Of a DNA stretch of 64,000 nt, positions 17,498 to 26,041 are shown one piece after another. This DNA comes from Hyphomicrobiales bacterium (GTDB taxonomy: Bacteria; Pseudomonadota; Alphaproteobacteria; Rhizobiales; Rhizobiaceae). Location of the stretch: the NCBI GenBank assembly GCA_900473685.1, contig UCNE01000002.1:248001-312000 (forward strand), given 5' to 3'. The first letter of the stretch is position 1; each line of letters opens with the position of its first letter. The notes below the pieces were generated by a model, which did no database searches, was not told where the DNA came from, and saw nothing but the letters and a program-made list of their open reading frames with translations. Made by a program: the position numbers and the translations under genes.

Positions 17498-19000
17498 ATG
17501 AACGAGATCGCGCGCAAATTTGCCCCTATCGCCAAGGATCAGGCCGAAGCACAGTATCGCGAGGCGCCGAACAACCTTGAAGCGGAACAGGCGCTGCTGG
17601 GCGCTATCCTCGTCAACAACGACGCCTTCTACCGCGTCTCGGACTTCCTGAAGCCCGTCCATCTCAACGAACCCTTGCACCGCAAGATTTTTGAGGTCGC
17701 CGGCGACATCATCCGCATGGGCAAGACCGCCAATCCGGTGACGATCAAGACCTTCCTCAAGGCCGACGAAAAGGTCGGCGACATGACGGTGGCACAGTAT
17801 CTCGCCCGCCTCGCCTCGGAAGCCGTCTCGATCATCAACGCGGAAGACTATGGCCGGGCGATCTACGATCTGGCGCTACGCCGCTCGCTGATCACCATCG
17901 GCGAGGACATGGTCAACATCGCCTATGACGCACCGCTCGACATGCCGCCGCAAAGCCAGATCGAGGACGCCGAACGCCGGCTGTTCGAACTGGCCGAAAC
18001 CGGTCGCTACGATGGCGGTTTTCAAGCCTTCAACGATGCCGTGGCCCTGGCGATCGACATGGCCGGACAGGCCTTCGAGCGCGACGGCCATCTTTCCGGC
18101 ATCTCCAGCGGCATCCAGTCGCTCGATGCCCGCATGGGCGGGTTGCAGCGCTCCGACTTGATCGTGCTGGCCGGACGTCCGGGCATGGGCAAGACATCGC
18201 TTGCCACCAACATCGCGTGGAACGTTGCCCATGCCTACGATCCGGAGGTTCAGGCCGACGGCTCATTCAAGGCCAAGAACGGCGGCGTTGTCGGTTTCTA
18301 CTCGCTCGAAATGTCCTCCGAACAGCTGGCCACGCGTATCATCTCCGAGCAGACCGACGTTTCGTCCTCAAAAATCCGGCGCGGTGATATTTCCGAGGCC
18401 GAGTTCGAGAAGCTGGTCGTCTTTTCCCAGACGATGCAGAAAACGCCGCTCTATATCGACCAGACCGGTGGTATTTCGATCGCGCAGCTATCGGCCCGTG
18501 CCCGCCGCCTGAAGCGCCAGCGCGGCCTCGATTGCCTAGTGGTGGACTATATCCAGCTGATGACCGGCTCGGGAAAGTCGGGCGAAAACCGCGTGCAGGA
18601 AATCACCCAGATCACCACGGGCCTGAAGGCGCTCGGCAAGGAACTGAACGTGCCGATCATCGCGCTCTCCCAGCTTTCCCGTCAGGTGGAAAGCCGCGAA
18701 GACAAGCGGCCGCAGCTCTCTGACCTACGTGAATCCGGTTCGATCGAGCAGGACGCCGACGTCGTGCTGTTCGTGTTCCGCGAGGAATACTATGTCAAGA
18801 ACCTGGAGCCGCGCGACGAGTTCGACCCGAAATACGAAGAGTGGAAGCAGAAGTTCGAATCGGTCAAGGGCACGGCGGACGTCATCATCGCCAAGCAGCG
18901 CCACGGACCGACCGGAACGGTCAAGCTCGCCTTCCAGTCGGAATTTACCCGCTTTACCGATCTCGCCGATCCGTCGTTCACCCAATACGAGGAACCGTGA
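17498..19000 (+). CDS. dnaB: replicative DNA helicase
   Basis: DnaB is the hexameric 5'-3' helicase of the replication fork. The 500-residue protein has the primase-binding N-terminal domain (NNLEAEQALLGAILVNNDAF, about 25-120), a linker, and the RecA-like motor with Walker A in AGRPGMGKTS (about residue 225), Walker B in CLVVDYIQLM (about 345) and the SQLSRQVESR sensor region. The ATG at 17498 follows GGGAC and gives the usual short N-terminus; the frame open from 17375 is ignored. No intein is visible. Confidence 0.97.
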   Translation: MNEIARKFAPIAKDQAEAQYREAPNNLEAEQALLGAILVNNDAFYRVSDFLKPVHLNEPLHRKIFEVAGDIIRMGKTANPVTIKTFLKADEKVGDMTVAQYLARLASEAVSIINAEDYGRAIYDLALRRSLITIGEDMVNIAYDAPLDMPPQSQIEDAERRLFELAETGRYDGGFQAFNDAVALAIDMAGQAFERDGHLSGISSGIQSLDARMGGLQRSDLIVLAGRPGMGKTSLATNIAWNVAHAYDPEVQADGSFKAKNGGVVGFYSLEMSSEQLATRIISEQTDVSSSKIRRGDISEAEFEKLVVFSQTMQKTPLYIDQTGGISIAQLSARARRLKRQRGLDCLVVDYIQLMTGSGKSGENRVQEITQITTGLKALGKELNVPIIALSQLSRQVESREDKRPQLSDLRESGSIEQDADVVLFVFREEYYVKNLEPRDEFDPKYEEWKQKFESVKGTADVIIAKQRHGPTGTVKLAFQSEFTRFTDLADPSFTQYEEP

Positions 19001-19137
19001 CCCGCGAAAAATGCCCCTTCCCCCGGCAACGGCCGCTGGCCATGTTGCAAATCTGTGGGCTTGCGGTTAAGCGGGAAGAAATTTAGCAAAGCCATCGCAG
19101 CACTTGGCCGCGAAGGCCAGTCGAGGGACATCAGTTC

Positions 19138-19782
19138 ATGGAAGCCTTTATCGCGCTGCTGCAGGTGCTTGCGATCGATCTCGTTCTGGCTGGCGACAAT
19201 GCCATCGTCATCGGTCTTGCCGCAGCCGGTCTTCCCAAGGAACAGCGCGGCAAGGCCATCCTGATCGGCATCGCTGCAGCCACCGTCCTGCGGATCATTT
19301 TCGCCCTTCTCGCCACCCAGCTTCTGCAAATCCTCGGTCTGCTGCTGGTCGGTGGCATTCTCCTGCTCTGGGTTTGCTGGAAGATGTGGCGCGAGCTGCG
19401 CACCGCTGCACAGGAAGAAGCCGAAGGCCTGGAAACGCTGACCGGCGAAGACCTCGACAAGAGTGGCACCGTCGGTGCCAGTGCACCACGCAAGACCCTG
19501 AAACAGGCTGCCCTGCAGATTGTCATCGCCGATGTCTCGATGTCGCTCGATAACGTCCTGGCCGTTGCCGGTGCTGCCCGCGAACACCCCAACATCCTCA
19601 TTCTCGGCCTGGCGGTCTCCGTGGCGCTGATGGGCATTGCAGCGTCCTACATCGCCAAGCTTTTGCACAGGTTCCCCTGGGTTTCCTATCTCGGCCTTGC
19701 CATCATCCTCTTCGTCGCGCTGAAGATGATCTACGAAGGCTTTATGGAAGTCGAACCGATGATCACATCGTCACTGATGTAA
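19138..19782 (+). CDS. TerC-family (YjbE-type) membrane protein
   Basis: A 214-residue membrane protein of the TerC superfamily with about seven hydrophobic segments. Characteristic are the two acidic membrane motifs, DLVLAGDNAIVIGLA in helix 1 and DVSMSLDNVLAVAGAA in the second half, thought to bind metal ions. Relatives (YjbE, YkoY, Alx) take part in manganese export or metal loading of secreted proteins; the ion handled here is inferred. A charged cytoplasmic loop with GEDLDKSGTVG separates the halves. No manganese riboswitch is evident upstream. Confidence 0.85.
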   Translation: MEAFIALLQVLAIDLVLAGDNAIVIGLAAAGLPKEQRGKAILIGIAAATVLRIIFALLATQLLQILGLLLVGGILLLWVCWKMWRELRTAAQEEAEGLETLTGEDLDKSGTVGASAPRKTLKQAALQIVIADVSMSLDNVLAVAGAAREHPNILILGLAVSVALMGIAASYIAKLLHRFPWVSYLGLAIILFVALKMIYEGFMEVEPMITSSLM

Positions 19783-19895
19783 TCAGGCGGGCGAGACTTA
19801 GCCCTCGCCGCGATCGCAGCCAATGTGATCGCGGACCGGCCAAGGCAAGGCGCCGGCGATTGCAGCCGCCACGATCTGGCTGTATCTCTCTTGCC

Positions 19896-21056
19896 ATGGC
19901 CAATTTGCACATTCCCCCATTCGCCGATCCTGCCTTTGAGGCTGCATCCAACCGTCTGACCATCGATCTCGGTGCGCTCGCCGATAACTGGCGCCAGATG
20001 GACACACTGTCCGGCAAGGCCCGGGCGGCAGCCGTGCTGAAAGCCAATGCCTATGGCATCGGCATCGAACCGGCAGCAACAGCACTTTACGCAGCCGGTG
20101 CCCGGGATTTCTTCGTCGCCAGTGTAGAGGAAGGCGTAGCACTTCGCCCAATCATCCCGGAAGGACGCATCCACATCCTCGCCGGCATGTGGCCCGGCAA
20201 CGAACAGCTTTTCTTCGACAATGGCCTTGTGCCGATCATCAACTCCGAGGAACAACTGGCCTTCTTCATGTCGGCGCTGTCGGAACGCGGCGATCATCCT
20301 TGCGTCCTGCATGTCGATACCGGCATGAACCGCCTCGGCCTCACGCTCGATGAAGCCTTAGCGCTGGCAGGCGATCCGGCCCGGCCGGCCAGCTTCTCGC
20401 CCATCCTGGTGATGAGCCATCTCGCCTGCGCCGATGATCAGGCACATCCGCTGAACCGGCGGCAACTCGAATCATTCCGTGCGGTTACGGCCGCTTTCGA
20501 AGGCGTCGAATCAAGCCTGGCCAATTCGGCAGGCATCCATCTCGGAGCCGATTTCCATCTCGACATGACCCGGCCGGGCATTGCCACCTATGGCGGCGAA
20601 GCCGTCAATGGTGTGAAGAACCCGATGAAACCGGTGGTGACGGCCGAGGCGCGCATCCTGCAGATCCGTCGCGTGCGGACCGGCGACACGGCAAGCTATG
20701 GCGGCTCGGCCCAGTTCTCCCGTGACAGCCGGGTGGCGATCGTCGCGATCGGTTATGCCGACGGCTATCACCGCTCGGTCTCGGGCGGCGGCGTCACCCT
20801 GCGCCAGGCGACACCATCGGGTGCTTACGGCTTCCTGCACGGACAGAAGATCCCGCATCTCGGCCGCGTCACCATGGATCTCAGCCTGTTCGACATCACC
20901 GACTTCACCGACAATGCCGTCCGGCCCGGCGACTATATCGAGCTGTTCGGCAATCACGTCGCCATCGATGACGTCGCCCGCGCCGGCGGCACGATCGGCT
21001 ACGAGATGCTGACCAGCCTCGGGAGCCGGTATGAGCGGGCTTATATCGAGGCCTGA
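19896..21056 (+). CDS. alr: alanine racemase
   Basis: Alanine racemase makes D-alanine for peptidoglycan, using pyridoxal phosphate. The 386-residue protein shows the PLP lysine in AVLKANAYGIG (about residue 48), the catalytic tyrosine in ASYGGSAQF (about 270) and VTMDLSLFDI near the C-terminus. The ATG at 19896 has a weak ribosome-binding site; a TTG at 19860 is possible, but the start of homology (SNRLTIDLGALADNWR) is well inside either. It stands upstream of radA on the same strand, 179 bp away. Confidence 0.95.
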   Translation: MANLHIPPFADPAFEAASNRLTIDLGALADNWRQMDTLSGKARAAAVLKANAYGIGIEPAATALYAAGARDFFVASVEEGVALRPIIPEGRIHILAGMWPGNEQLFFDNGLVPIINSEEQLAFFMSALSERGDHPCVLHVDTGMNRLGLTLDEALALAGDPARPASFSPILVMSHLACADDQAHPLNRRQLESFRAVTAAFEGVESSLANSAGIHLGADFHLDMTRPGIATYGGEAVNGVKNPMKPVVTAEARILQIRRVRTGDTASYGGSAQFSRDSRVAIVAIGYADGYHRSVSGGGVTLRQATPSGAYGFLHGQKIPHLGRVTMDLSLFDITDFTDNAVRPGDYIELFGNHVAIDDVARAGGTIGYEMLTSLGSRYERAYIEA

Positions 21057-21235
21057 CAGCTTTTCGAGATTGCGTCTTGGAATCGGGAAAGTGATGTTAT
21101 AGATTGGAACAAAAGGAGATCATCGCTATTTTTGCAACCTGACCTCCCGCCGCCCTATCCTCGCGTCTCACCTGTCCGCATCCTTCACGGCCGCCAGGAC
21201 ATGACCTCCGAAGACTTCCCCGAAAGTGAAATTTG

Positions 21236-22639
21236 ATGGCGAAAGCCCGGACACAATTCATCTGCCAGAACTGCGGAACCGTTCACACCCGGTGGGTTGG
21301 GAAATGCGAAGGCTGCAACCAGTGGAACACGATCGTCGAGGAAGACCCGATGGGCGGCATCGGCGGCGGACCCGGCCGGACGCCGAAGAAGGGCCGTCCC
21401 GTTGCGCTGACCACGCTGTCCGGCGAAATCGAGGATGCGCCGCGCATCCAGACGGGAATTTCCGAGCTTGACCGCGCAACCGGCGGCGGCTTCGTGCGCG
21501 GTTCGGCCGTCTTGATCGGCGGCGATCCCGGCATCGGCAAATCGACGGTGCTGATGCAGGCCGCCGCAGCCCTGTCGCGGCGCGGGCACCGGATCATCTA
21601 TGTCTCGGGCGAAGAGGCCGTGGCGCAGGTGCGGCTCCGGGCACAACGGCTGGGGGCTGCCGATACCGAGGTGCTTCTCGCTGCCGAAACCAATGTCGAG
21701 GATATCCTCGCCACCCTTGGCGAAGGCAAGCGGCCGGACCTCGCCATCATCGATTCGATCCAGACATTGTGGAGCGACACGGCCGATTCGGCGCCCGGCA
21801 CGGTGACCCAGGTGCGCACCGGCGTTCAGGCGATGATCCGCTTTGCCAAGCAAACGGGCGCCGCAATCGTGCTGGTCGGCCATGTCACCAAGGAAGGCCA
21901 GATCGCCGGGCCGCGTGTCGTCGAGCATATGGTCGATGCCGTGCTTTATTTTGAAGGCGATCGCGGCCACCACTACCGCATCCTACGCACCGTCAAGAAC
22001 CGCTTTGGCCCAACCGACGAGATCGGCGTGTTCGAAATGTCCGACAAGGGATTGCGCGAAGTCACCAACCCGTCGGAACTGTTTCTCGGCGAACGCAATT
22101 CGAAATCACCGGGTGCGGCGGTGTTTGCGGGAATGGAGGGAACACGGCCAGTGCTGGTCGAAGTCCAGGCACTGGTGGCACCGACATCGCTCGGTACGCC
22201 ACGCCGCGCCGTCGTCGGCTGGGATTCGGCACGGTTGTCGATGATCCTTGCTGTGCTCGAGGCCCATTGCGGCGTCCGCCTCGGCCAACACGACGTTTAT
22301 CTCAATATTGCCGGTGGATACCGGATTTCTGAGCCTGCAGCCGACCTTGCGGTCGCTTCCGCATTGGTTTCCTCGCTTGCCGGTCTTGCCCTTCCCTCCG
22401 ATTGCGTCTATTTCGGCGAAGTCAGTCTGTCCGGGGCCATCCGGCCGGTCGCGCATACCGCCCAGCGCCTTAAAGAAGCCGAAAAACTCGGCTTTTCACA
22501 GGCCGTCCTGCCTGCCGCCTCCGCCGACCTGCCCAAGGGCAACGGCATGAGCTGGGCGGAGATGGAAAGCCTGCCGGATCTGGTGGCGCGCATTGCCGGC
22601 TCGAAGGGAGCCTTGAAGCAGGCGGATAACGATGATTGA
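21236..22639 (+). CDS. radA: DNA repair protein RadA
   Basis: RadA is a RecA-like ATPase that promotes branch migration during recombination. The 467-residue protein has the N-terminal zinc finger (CQNCG ... CEGC, residues about 10-30), Walker A in GGDPGIGKSTV (about 98), the RadA-specific KNRFG motif (about 258) and a C-terminal Lon-protease-like domain with GGYRISEPAADLAVA. The ATG at 21236 is used; the adjacent TTG at 21233 would add one residue. Located between alr and cvpA, an order common in rhizobia. Confidence 0.96.
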   Translation: MAKARTQFICQNCGTVHTRWVGKCEGCNQWNTIVEEDPMGGIGGGPGRTPKKGRPVALTTLSGEIEDAPRIQTGISELDRATGGGFVRGSAVLIGGDPGIGKSTVLMQAAAALSRRGHRIIYVSGEEAVAQVRLRAQRLGAADTEVLLAAETNVEDILATLGEGKRPDLAIIDSIQTLWSDTADSAPGTVTQVRTGVQAMIRFAKQTGAAIVLVGHVTKEGQIAGPRVVEHMVDAVLYFEGDRGHHYRILRTVKNRFGPTDEIGVFEMSDKGLREVTNPSELFLGERNSKSPGAAVFAGMEGTRPVLVEVQALVAPTSLGTPRRAVVGWDSARLSMILAVLEAHCGVRLGQHDVYLNIAGGYRISEPAADLAVASALVSSLAGLALPSDCVYFGEVSLSGAIRPVAHTAQRLKEAEKLGFSQAVLPAASADLPKGNGMSWAEMESLPDLVARIAGSKGALKQADNDD

Positions 22640-22781
22640 GGAAACCGCCGCTTAAAAATGGCGAATTCCGGTGAAAACAGTGTTCAATCATGGACCATCG
22701 AAAGACGCCTTTCGCGTCATCATATATGGTTCGCGGAAAATCAGCGAGGGCCGCCTCAAGGCGGTTTCGGAGTAGGACAAT

Positions 22782-23399
22782 ATGCCCATTACAATTCTCG
22801 ACGGTATCGTTCTCGGCGTCGCGCTTTTCTCGGCCATCCTGGCCATGGTTCGCGGCTTTTCCCGGGAAGTTCTGTCGGTCGCAAGCTGGCTCGGTGCCGC
22901 GGCTGCCGCCTATTTCCTCTATCCGTACCTGTTGCCTTACGCAAAGAACTACACCAGCAGCGACACCGTTGCGATGATCGGCTCGGCCGGCGTCGTCTTC
23001 CTGGTGGCGCTGATCATCGTTTCCTTCATCACCATGCGGATCGCCGATTTCATCATCGACAGCCGCATCGGCGCTCTGGACCGGACACTCGGTTTTCTCT
23101 TCGGTGCTGCGCGCGGCGTGCTGCTCGTGGTCGTTGCCATGCTGTTCTTCAACTGGCTGGTCGCCCCGCAGCAGCAGCCGGTCTGGGTCACCACAGCCAA
23201 ATCCAAGCCGCTGCTCGACAATCTCGGCGGCAAGCTGATCGCGCTCCTGCCTGAAAATGCCGATGCGACGATCCTCGACCGCCTGCGCGGCAAGGATACG
23301 ACCGGCGAAGGCGAAAACGAAGGCACCGGCGGCACGACGACAACCCAGCCGCCAGCCGAAGAAACGCCTGCCACCAATGGTGCAGCGACAAACGGCTAA
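22782..23399 (+). CDS. cvpA: CvpA family membrane protein
   Basis: A 205-residue CvpA family protein with four hydrophobic segments (for example ILDGIVLGVALFSAILAMVRG and the helix around VVVAMLFFNWLVA). E. coli CvpA was linked to colicin V production and resistance to stress; the biochemical role is unresolved. The C-terminal 45 residues are a low-complexity Gly/Thr/Pro/Glu tail. A strong GGAGTAGGAC site precedes the ATG. The genomic link to purF (next gene) is ancient and widespread. Confidence 0.92.
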   Translation: MPITILDGIVLGVALFSAILAMVRGFSREVLSVASWLGAAAAAYFLYPYLLPYAKNYTSSDTVAMIGSAGVVFLVALIIVSFITMRIADFIIDSRIGALDRTLGFLFGAARGVLLVVVAMLFFNWLVAPQQQPVWVTTAKSKPLLDNLGGKLIALLPENADATILDRLRGKDTTGEGENEGTGGTTTTQPPAEETPATNGAATNG

Positions 23400-23416
23400 G
23401 GCCAAACGATAGAATG

Positions 23417-23438
23417 AGAGCCCGCTTTTGCGGGCTCT
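23417..23438 (+). terminator. intrinsic terminator after cvpA
   Basis: AGAGCCCG pairs with CGGGCTCT around a CTTTTG loop, 17 bp after the cvpA stop, followed by GTCCATTTTG. It separates cvpA from purF. Confidence 0.7.
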
Positions 23439-23495
23439 GTCCATTTTGCAACGATGATATGTGAAACCCTCAGGCCATGACGGCTTGAAGGCCTG

Positions 23496-23537
23496 CTGCA
23501 TAATTCTTAAATCGGAGCCGATCCGGGAATTATGCAG
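23496..23537. repeat. long intergenic palindrome (CTGCATAATTC type)
   Basis: CTGCATAATTC (23496-23506) and GAATTATGCAG (23527-23537) are perfect inverted arms around 20 bp that themselves contain TCGGAGCCGA. The motif with TTAAATCGG in the middle resembles a palindromic repeat scattered between rhizobial genes. It lies in the purF upstream region and would form a stable hairpin. Confidence 0.6.
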
Positions 23538-23650
23538 TACATTAGAAATACCGCAGCGACCAATACACGTCGTGAATGACACGCGTTGCTGTAAAGACCT
23601 GATACGATATGCCAAACGCGTTCCAGCCGTTAACACAAAGGCCAACAGCG

Positions 23651-25141
23651 ATGACCCATTTGCGAGCCGCAGAAATTCACGATGAGATCGACGGCGATAC
23701 GCTGCATGAAGAATGCGGCGTGTTCGGCATCCTGGGACATCCGGATGCGGCAACGCTGACGGCGCTCGGCCTGCACGCCCTGCAGCATCGCGGCCAGGAG
23801 GCGGCAGGTATCGTCACCTTCGACGGCAAGCAGTTCCATACCGAAAAGCGCATGGGCCTGGTCGGCGACCACTATACCGATCCGGCGATCCTCGCAAAAC
23901 TGCCGGGCAGCATCTCGATCGGCCACACGCGTTATTCGACAACCGGCGAAGTGGCGCTGCGCAACGTGCAGCCGCTGTTTGCCGAGCTTGAAGTCGGCGG
24001 CATCGCCATCGCCCATAACGGCAACTTCACCAACGGCCTGACGCTGCGCCGCCAGATCATCGCCACCGGCGCTATCTGTCAGTCGACATCAGATACCGAA
24101 GTCGTTCTTCATCTCATCGCCCGCTCGCGTCACACCTCGACAGCCGACCGTTTCATCGACGCTATCCGGCAGATGGAAGGCGGTTATTCGATGGTGGCCA
24201 TGACCCGCACCAAGCTGATCGCCGCCCGCGATCCCACCGGTATCCGGCCGCTGGTCATGGGCGAACTCGACGGCAAGCCGATCTTCTGCTCGGAAACCTG
24301 CGCACTCGACATTATCGGCGCGAAATACATCCGCGACGTCGAAAACGGCGAAGTGATCATCTGCGAAATCCAGCCCGACGGCTCGATCCAGATCGATGCG
24401 CGCAAGCCCGTCAATCCGCAGCCGGAGCGGCTCTGCCTGTTCGAATATGTCTATTTCGCCCGTCCCGATTCCGTTGTCGGCGGCCGCAACGTCTATGTGG
24501 CGCGCAAAAACATGGGCATCAACCTTGCCAAGGAATCGCCGGTCGATGCCGATGTGGTCGTTCCCGTGCCGGACGGCGGCACGCCGGCTGCTATCGGTTA
24601 TGCGCAGGCGAGTGGCATTCCCTTCGAACTCGGCATCATCCGCAACCATTATGTCGGCCGCACCTTCATCGAGCCGACGCAGCAGATCCGCGCTTTCGGC
24701 GTCAAGCTGAAGCATTCGGCCAACCGGGCGATGATCGAAGGCAAGCGTGTCGTGCTCGTCGACGATTCGATCGTGCGCGGCACCACCTCGCTGAAGATCG
24801 TCCAGATGATCCGCGATGCCGGCGCAACCGAAGTTCATATCCGCGTTGCCAGCCCAATGATCTTCTATCCCGACTTCTACGGGATCGACACGCCGAACGC
24901 AGACAAGCTCTTGGCCAACCAGTACAACGACATCAAGGCGATGGCGAAATTCATTGGTGCTGATTCGCTGGAGTTCCTGACGATCGATGGCCTGTATCGT
25001 GCCGTCGGCGGTGAAGACCGCAACAATGCCCGGCCGCAGTTTACCGACCACTATTTCACCGGCGACTATCCGACGCGGTTGCTCGACAAGAATGGTGAAG
25101 CCGTAAGCCCCAAACTCTCCATGCTCGCCAGCAATGGCTGA
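23651..25141 (+). CDS. purF: amidophosphoribosyltransferase
   Basis: PurF catalyses the first step of purine synthesis, making phosphoribosylamine from PRPP and glutamine. The 496-residue protein from the ATG at 23651 has a short propeptide ending EE before the nucleophilic cysteine (Cys22 in CGVFGILGH), the class II glutaminase domain (residues about 22-250) and the PRPP loop VVLVDDSIVRGTTS (about 372). The frame extends back to 23609, but the shorter form with its propeptide fits the family. Downstream SDR gene is 129 bp away. Confidence 0.96.
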   Translation: MTHLRAAEIHDEIDGDTLHEECGVFGILGHPDAATLTALGLHALQHRGQEAAGIVTFDGKQFHTEKRMGLVGDHYTDPAILAKLPGSISIGHTRYSTTGEVALRNVQPLFAELEVGGIAIAHNGNFTNGLTLRRQIIATGAICQSTSDTEVVLHLIARSRHTSTADRFIDAIRQMEGGYSMVAMTRTKLIAARDPTGIRPLVMGELDGKPIFCSETCALDIIGAKYIRDVENGEVIICEIQPDGSIQIDARKPVNPQPERLCLFEYVYFARPDSVVGGRNVYVARKNMGINLAKESPVDADVVVPVPDGGTPAAIGYAQASGIPFELGIIRNHYVGRTFIEPTQQIRAFGVKLKHSANRAMIEGKRVVLVDDSIVRGTTSLKIVQMIRDAGATEVHIRVASPMIFYPDFYGIDTPNADKLLANQYNDIKAMAKFIGADSLEFLTIDGLYRAVGGEDRNNARPQFTDHYFTGDYPTRLLDKNGEAVSPKLSMLASNG

Positions 25142-25270
25142 TCCCCTTTCTTGAGCCGGAATGGGCTTGAGGATCACGCTTGTTTCCTCAACATCCGGTT
25201 CCCGGCTTGCGCCGGACGCCGGACGTGTGGCACAGCAAGCCCGCATCAATGAATTCGGAGCCATCCAGAC

Positions 25271-26011
25271 ATGATCGATCTCAAGGGCCGCATCGCCTTG
25301 GTCACCGGCGCATCGCGCGGCATCGGCTATTTCACAGCGCTTGAACTGGCGAAGGCTGGCGCGCAGGTTATTGCCTGTGCCCGCACGGTCGGAGGCCTGG
25401 AAGATCTCGATGACGCGATCAAGTCTGCAGGGGGCCTGCCCGCCACGCTGGTTCCCTTCGACCTTGCCGATATGGCAGCGATCGACAAGCTCGGCGGTGC
25501 GATCAATGAGCGCTGGGGCAAACTGGACATTCTCGTCGCCAATGCCGGCGTTCTCGGCGTCATCTCGCCGGTCGGCCATGTCGAGGCCAAGGTGTTCGAA
25601 AAGGTGATGACCGTCAACGTCACGGCCACCTGGCGGCTGATCCGCTCCGTCGATCCGCTGCTGCAGCAGTCGGACGCCGGCCGCGCCCTCATCCTGTCCT
25701 CGAGCGCCGCACACAAATGCAAGCCCTTCTGGGGCCCCTACTCCGCCTCCAAGGCCGCCGTCGAGGCGCTGGCCCGCACCTGGGCCGGAGAAACGCAGCG
25801 CCTGCCGCTGCGCATCCTCTCGGTCGATCCGGGCGCCACACGCACAGCCATGCGTGCGCAGGCTATTCCCGGCGAAGACCCGTCGACCGTACCGCATCCG
25901 TCCGAGGTGGCCGCAAAGCTGCTGCCGCTGGTAGGGCCAGATCAGACGGAAACCGGCAAGCTGTTCATCGTCCGCGAAAACCGCATCGTCGATTACCGCC
26001 TGCCGGATTGA
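25271..26011 (+). CDS. short-chain dehydrogenase/reductase
   Basis: A 246-residue SDR oxidoreductase. It shows the nucleotide-binding TGASRGIG (about residues 12-19), NAG in VANAGVLG (about 92), the catalytic serine in LSSSAAH (about 145) and YxxxK in YSASKAAV (about 157). The substrate is unknown. Its position behind purF is conserved in rhizobia, but I see no metabolic link. ATG 25271 follows CGGAGCC. Confidence 0.9.
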   Translation: MIDLKGRIALVTGASRGIGYFTALELAKAGAQVIACARTVGGLEDLDDAIKSAGGLPATLVPFDLADMAAIDKLGGAINERWGKLDILVANAGVLGVISPVGHVEAKVFEKVMTVNVTATWRLIRSVDPLLQQSDAGRALILSSSAAHKCKPFWGPYSASKAAVEALARTWAGETQRLPLRILSVDPGATRTAMRAQAIPGEDPSTVPHPSEVAAKLLPLVGPDQTETGKLFIVRENRIVDYRLPD

Positions 26012-26041
26012 TCTGCCGCGCGCTCCTCGCCGCTTGCCGGG

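Noticed and set aside
19001..19137. Possible manganese (yybP-ykoY) riboswitch before the TerC-type gene
   Set aside because: Such riboswitches precede many TerC-family genes, but the conserved core motifs are not found in this 137-bp spacer.
24089..25897. 602-codon open frame antisense to purF and the SDR gene
   Set aside because: It lies exactly opposite two well-recognised genes, has no recognisable domain and is a by-product of the GC-rich codon pattern.
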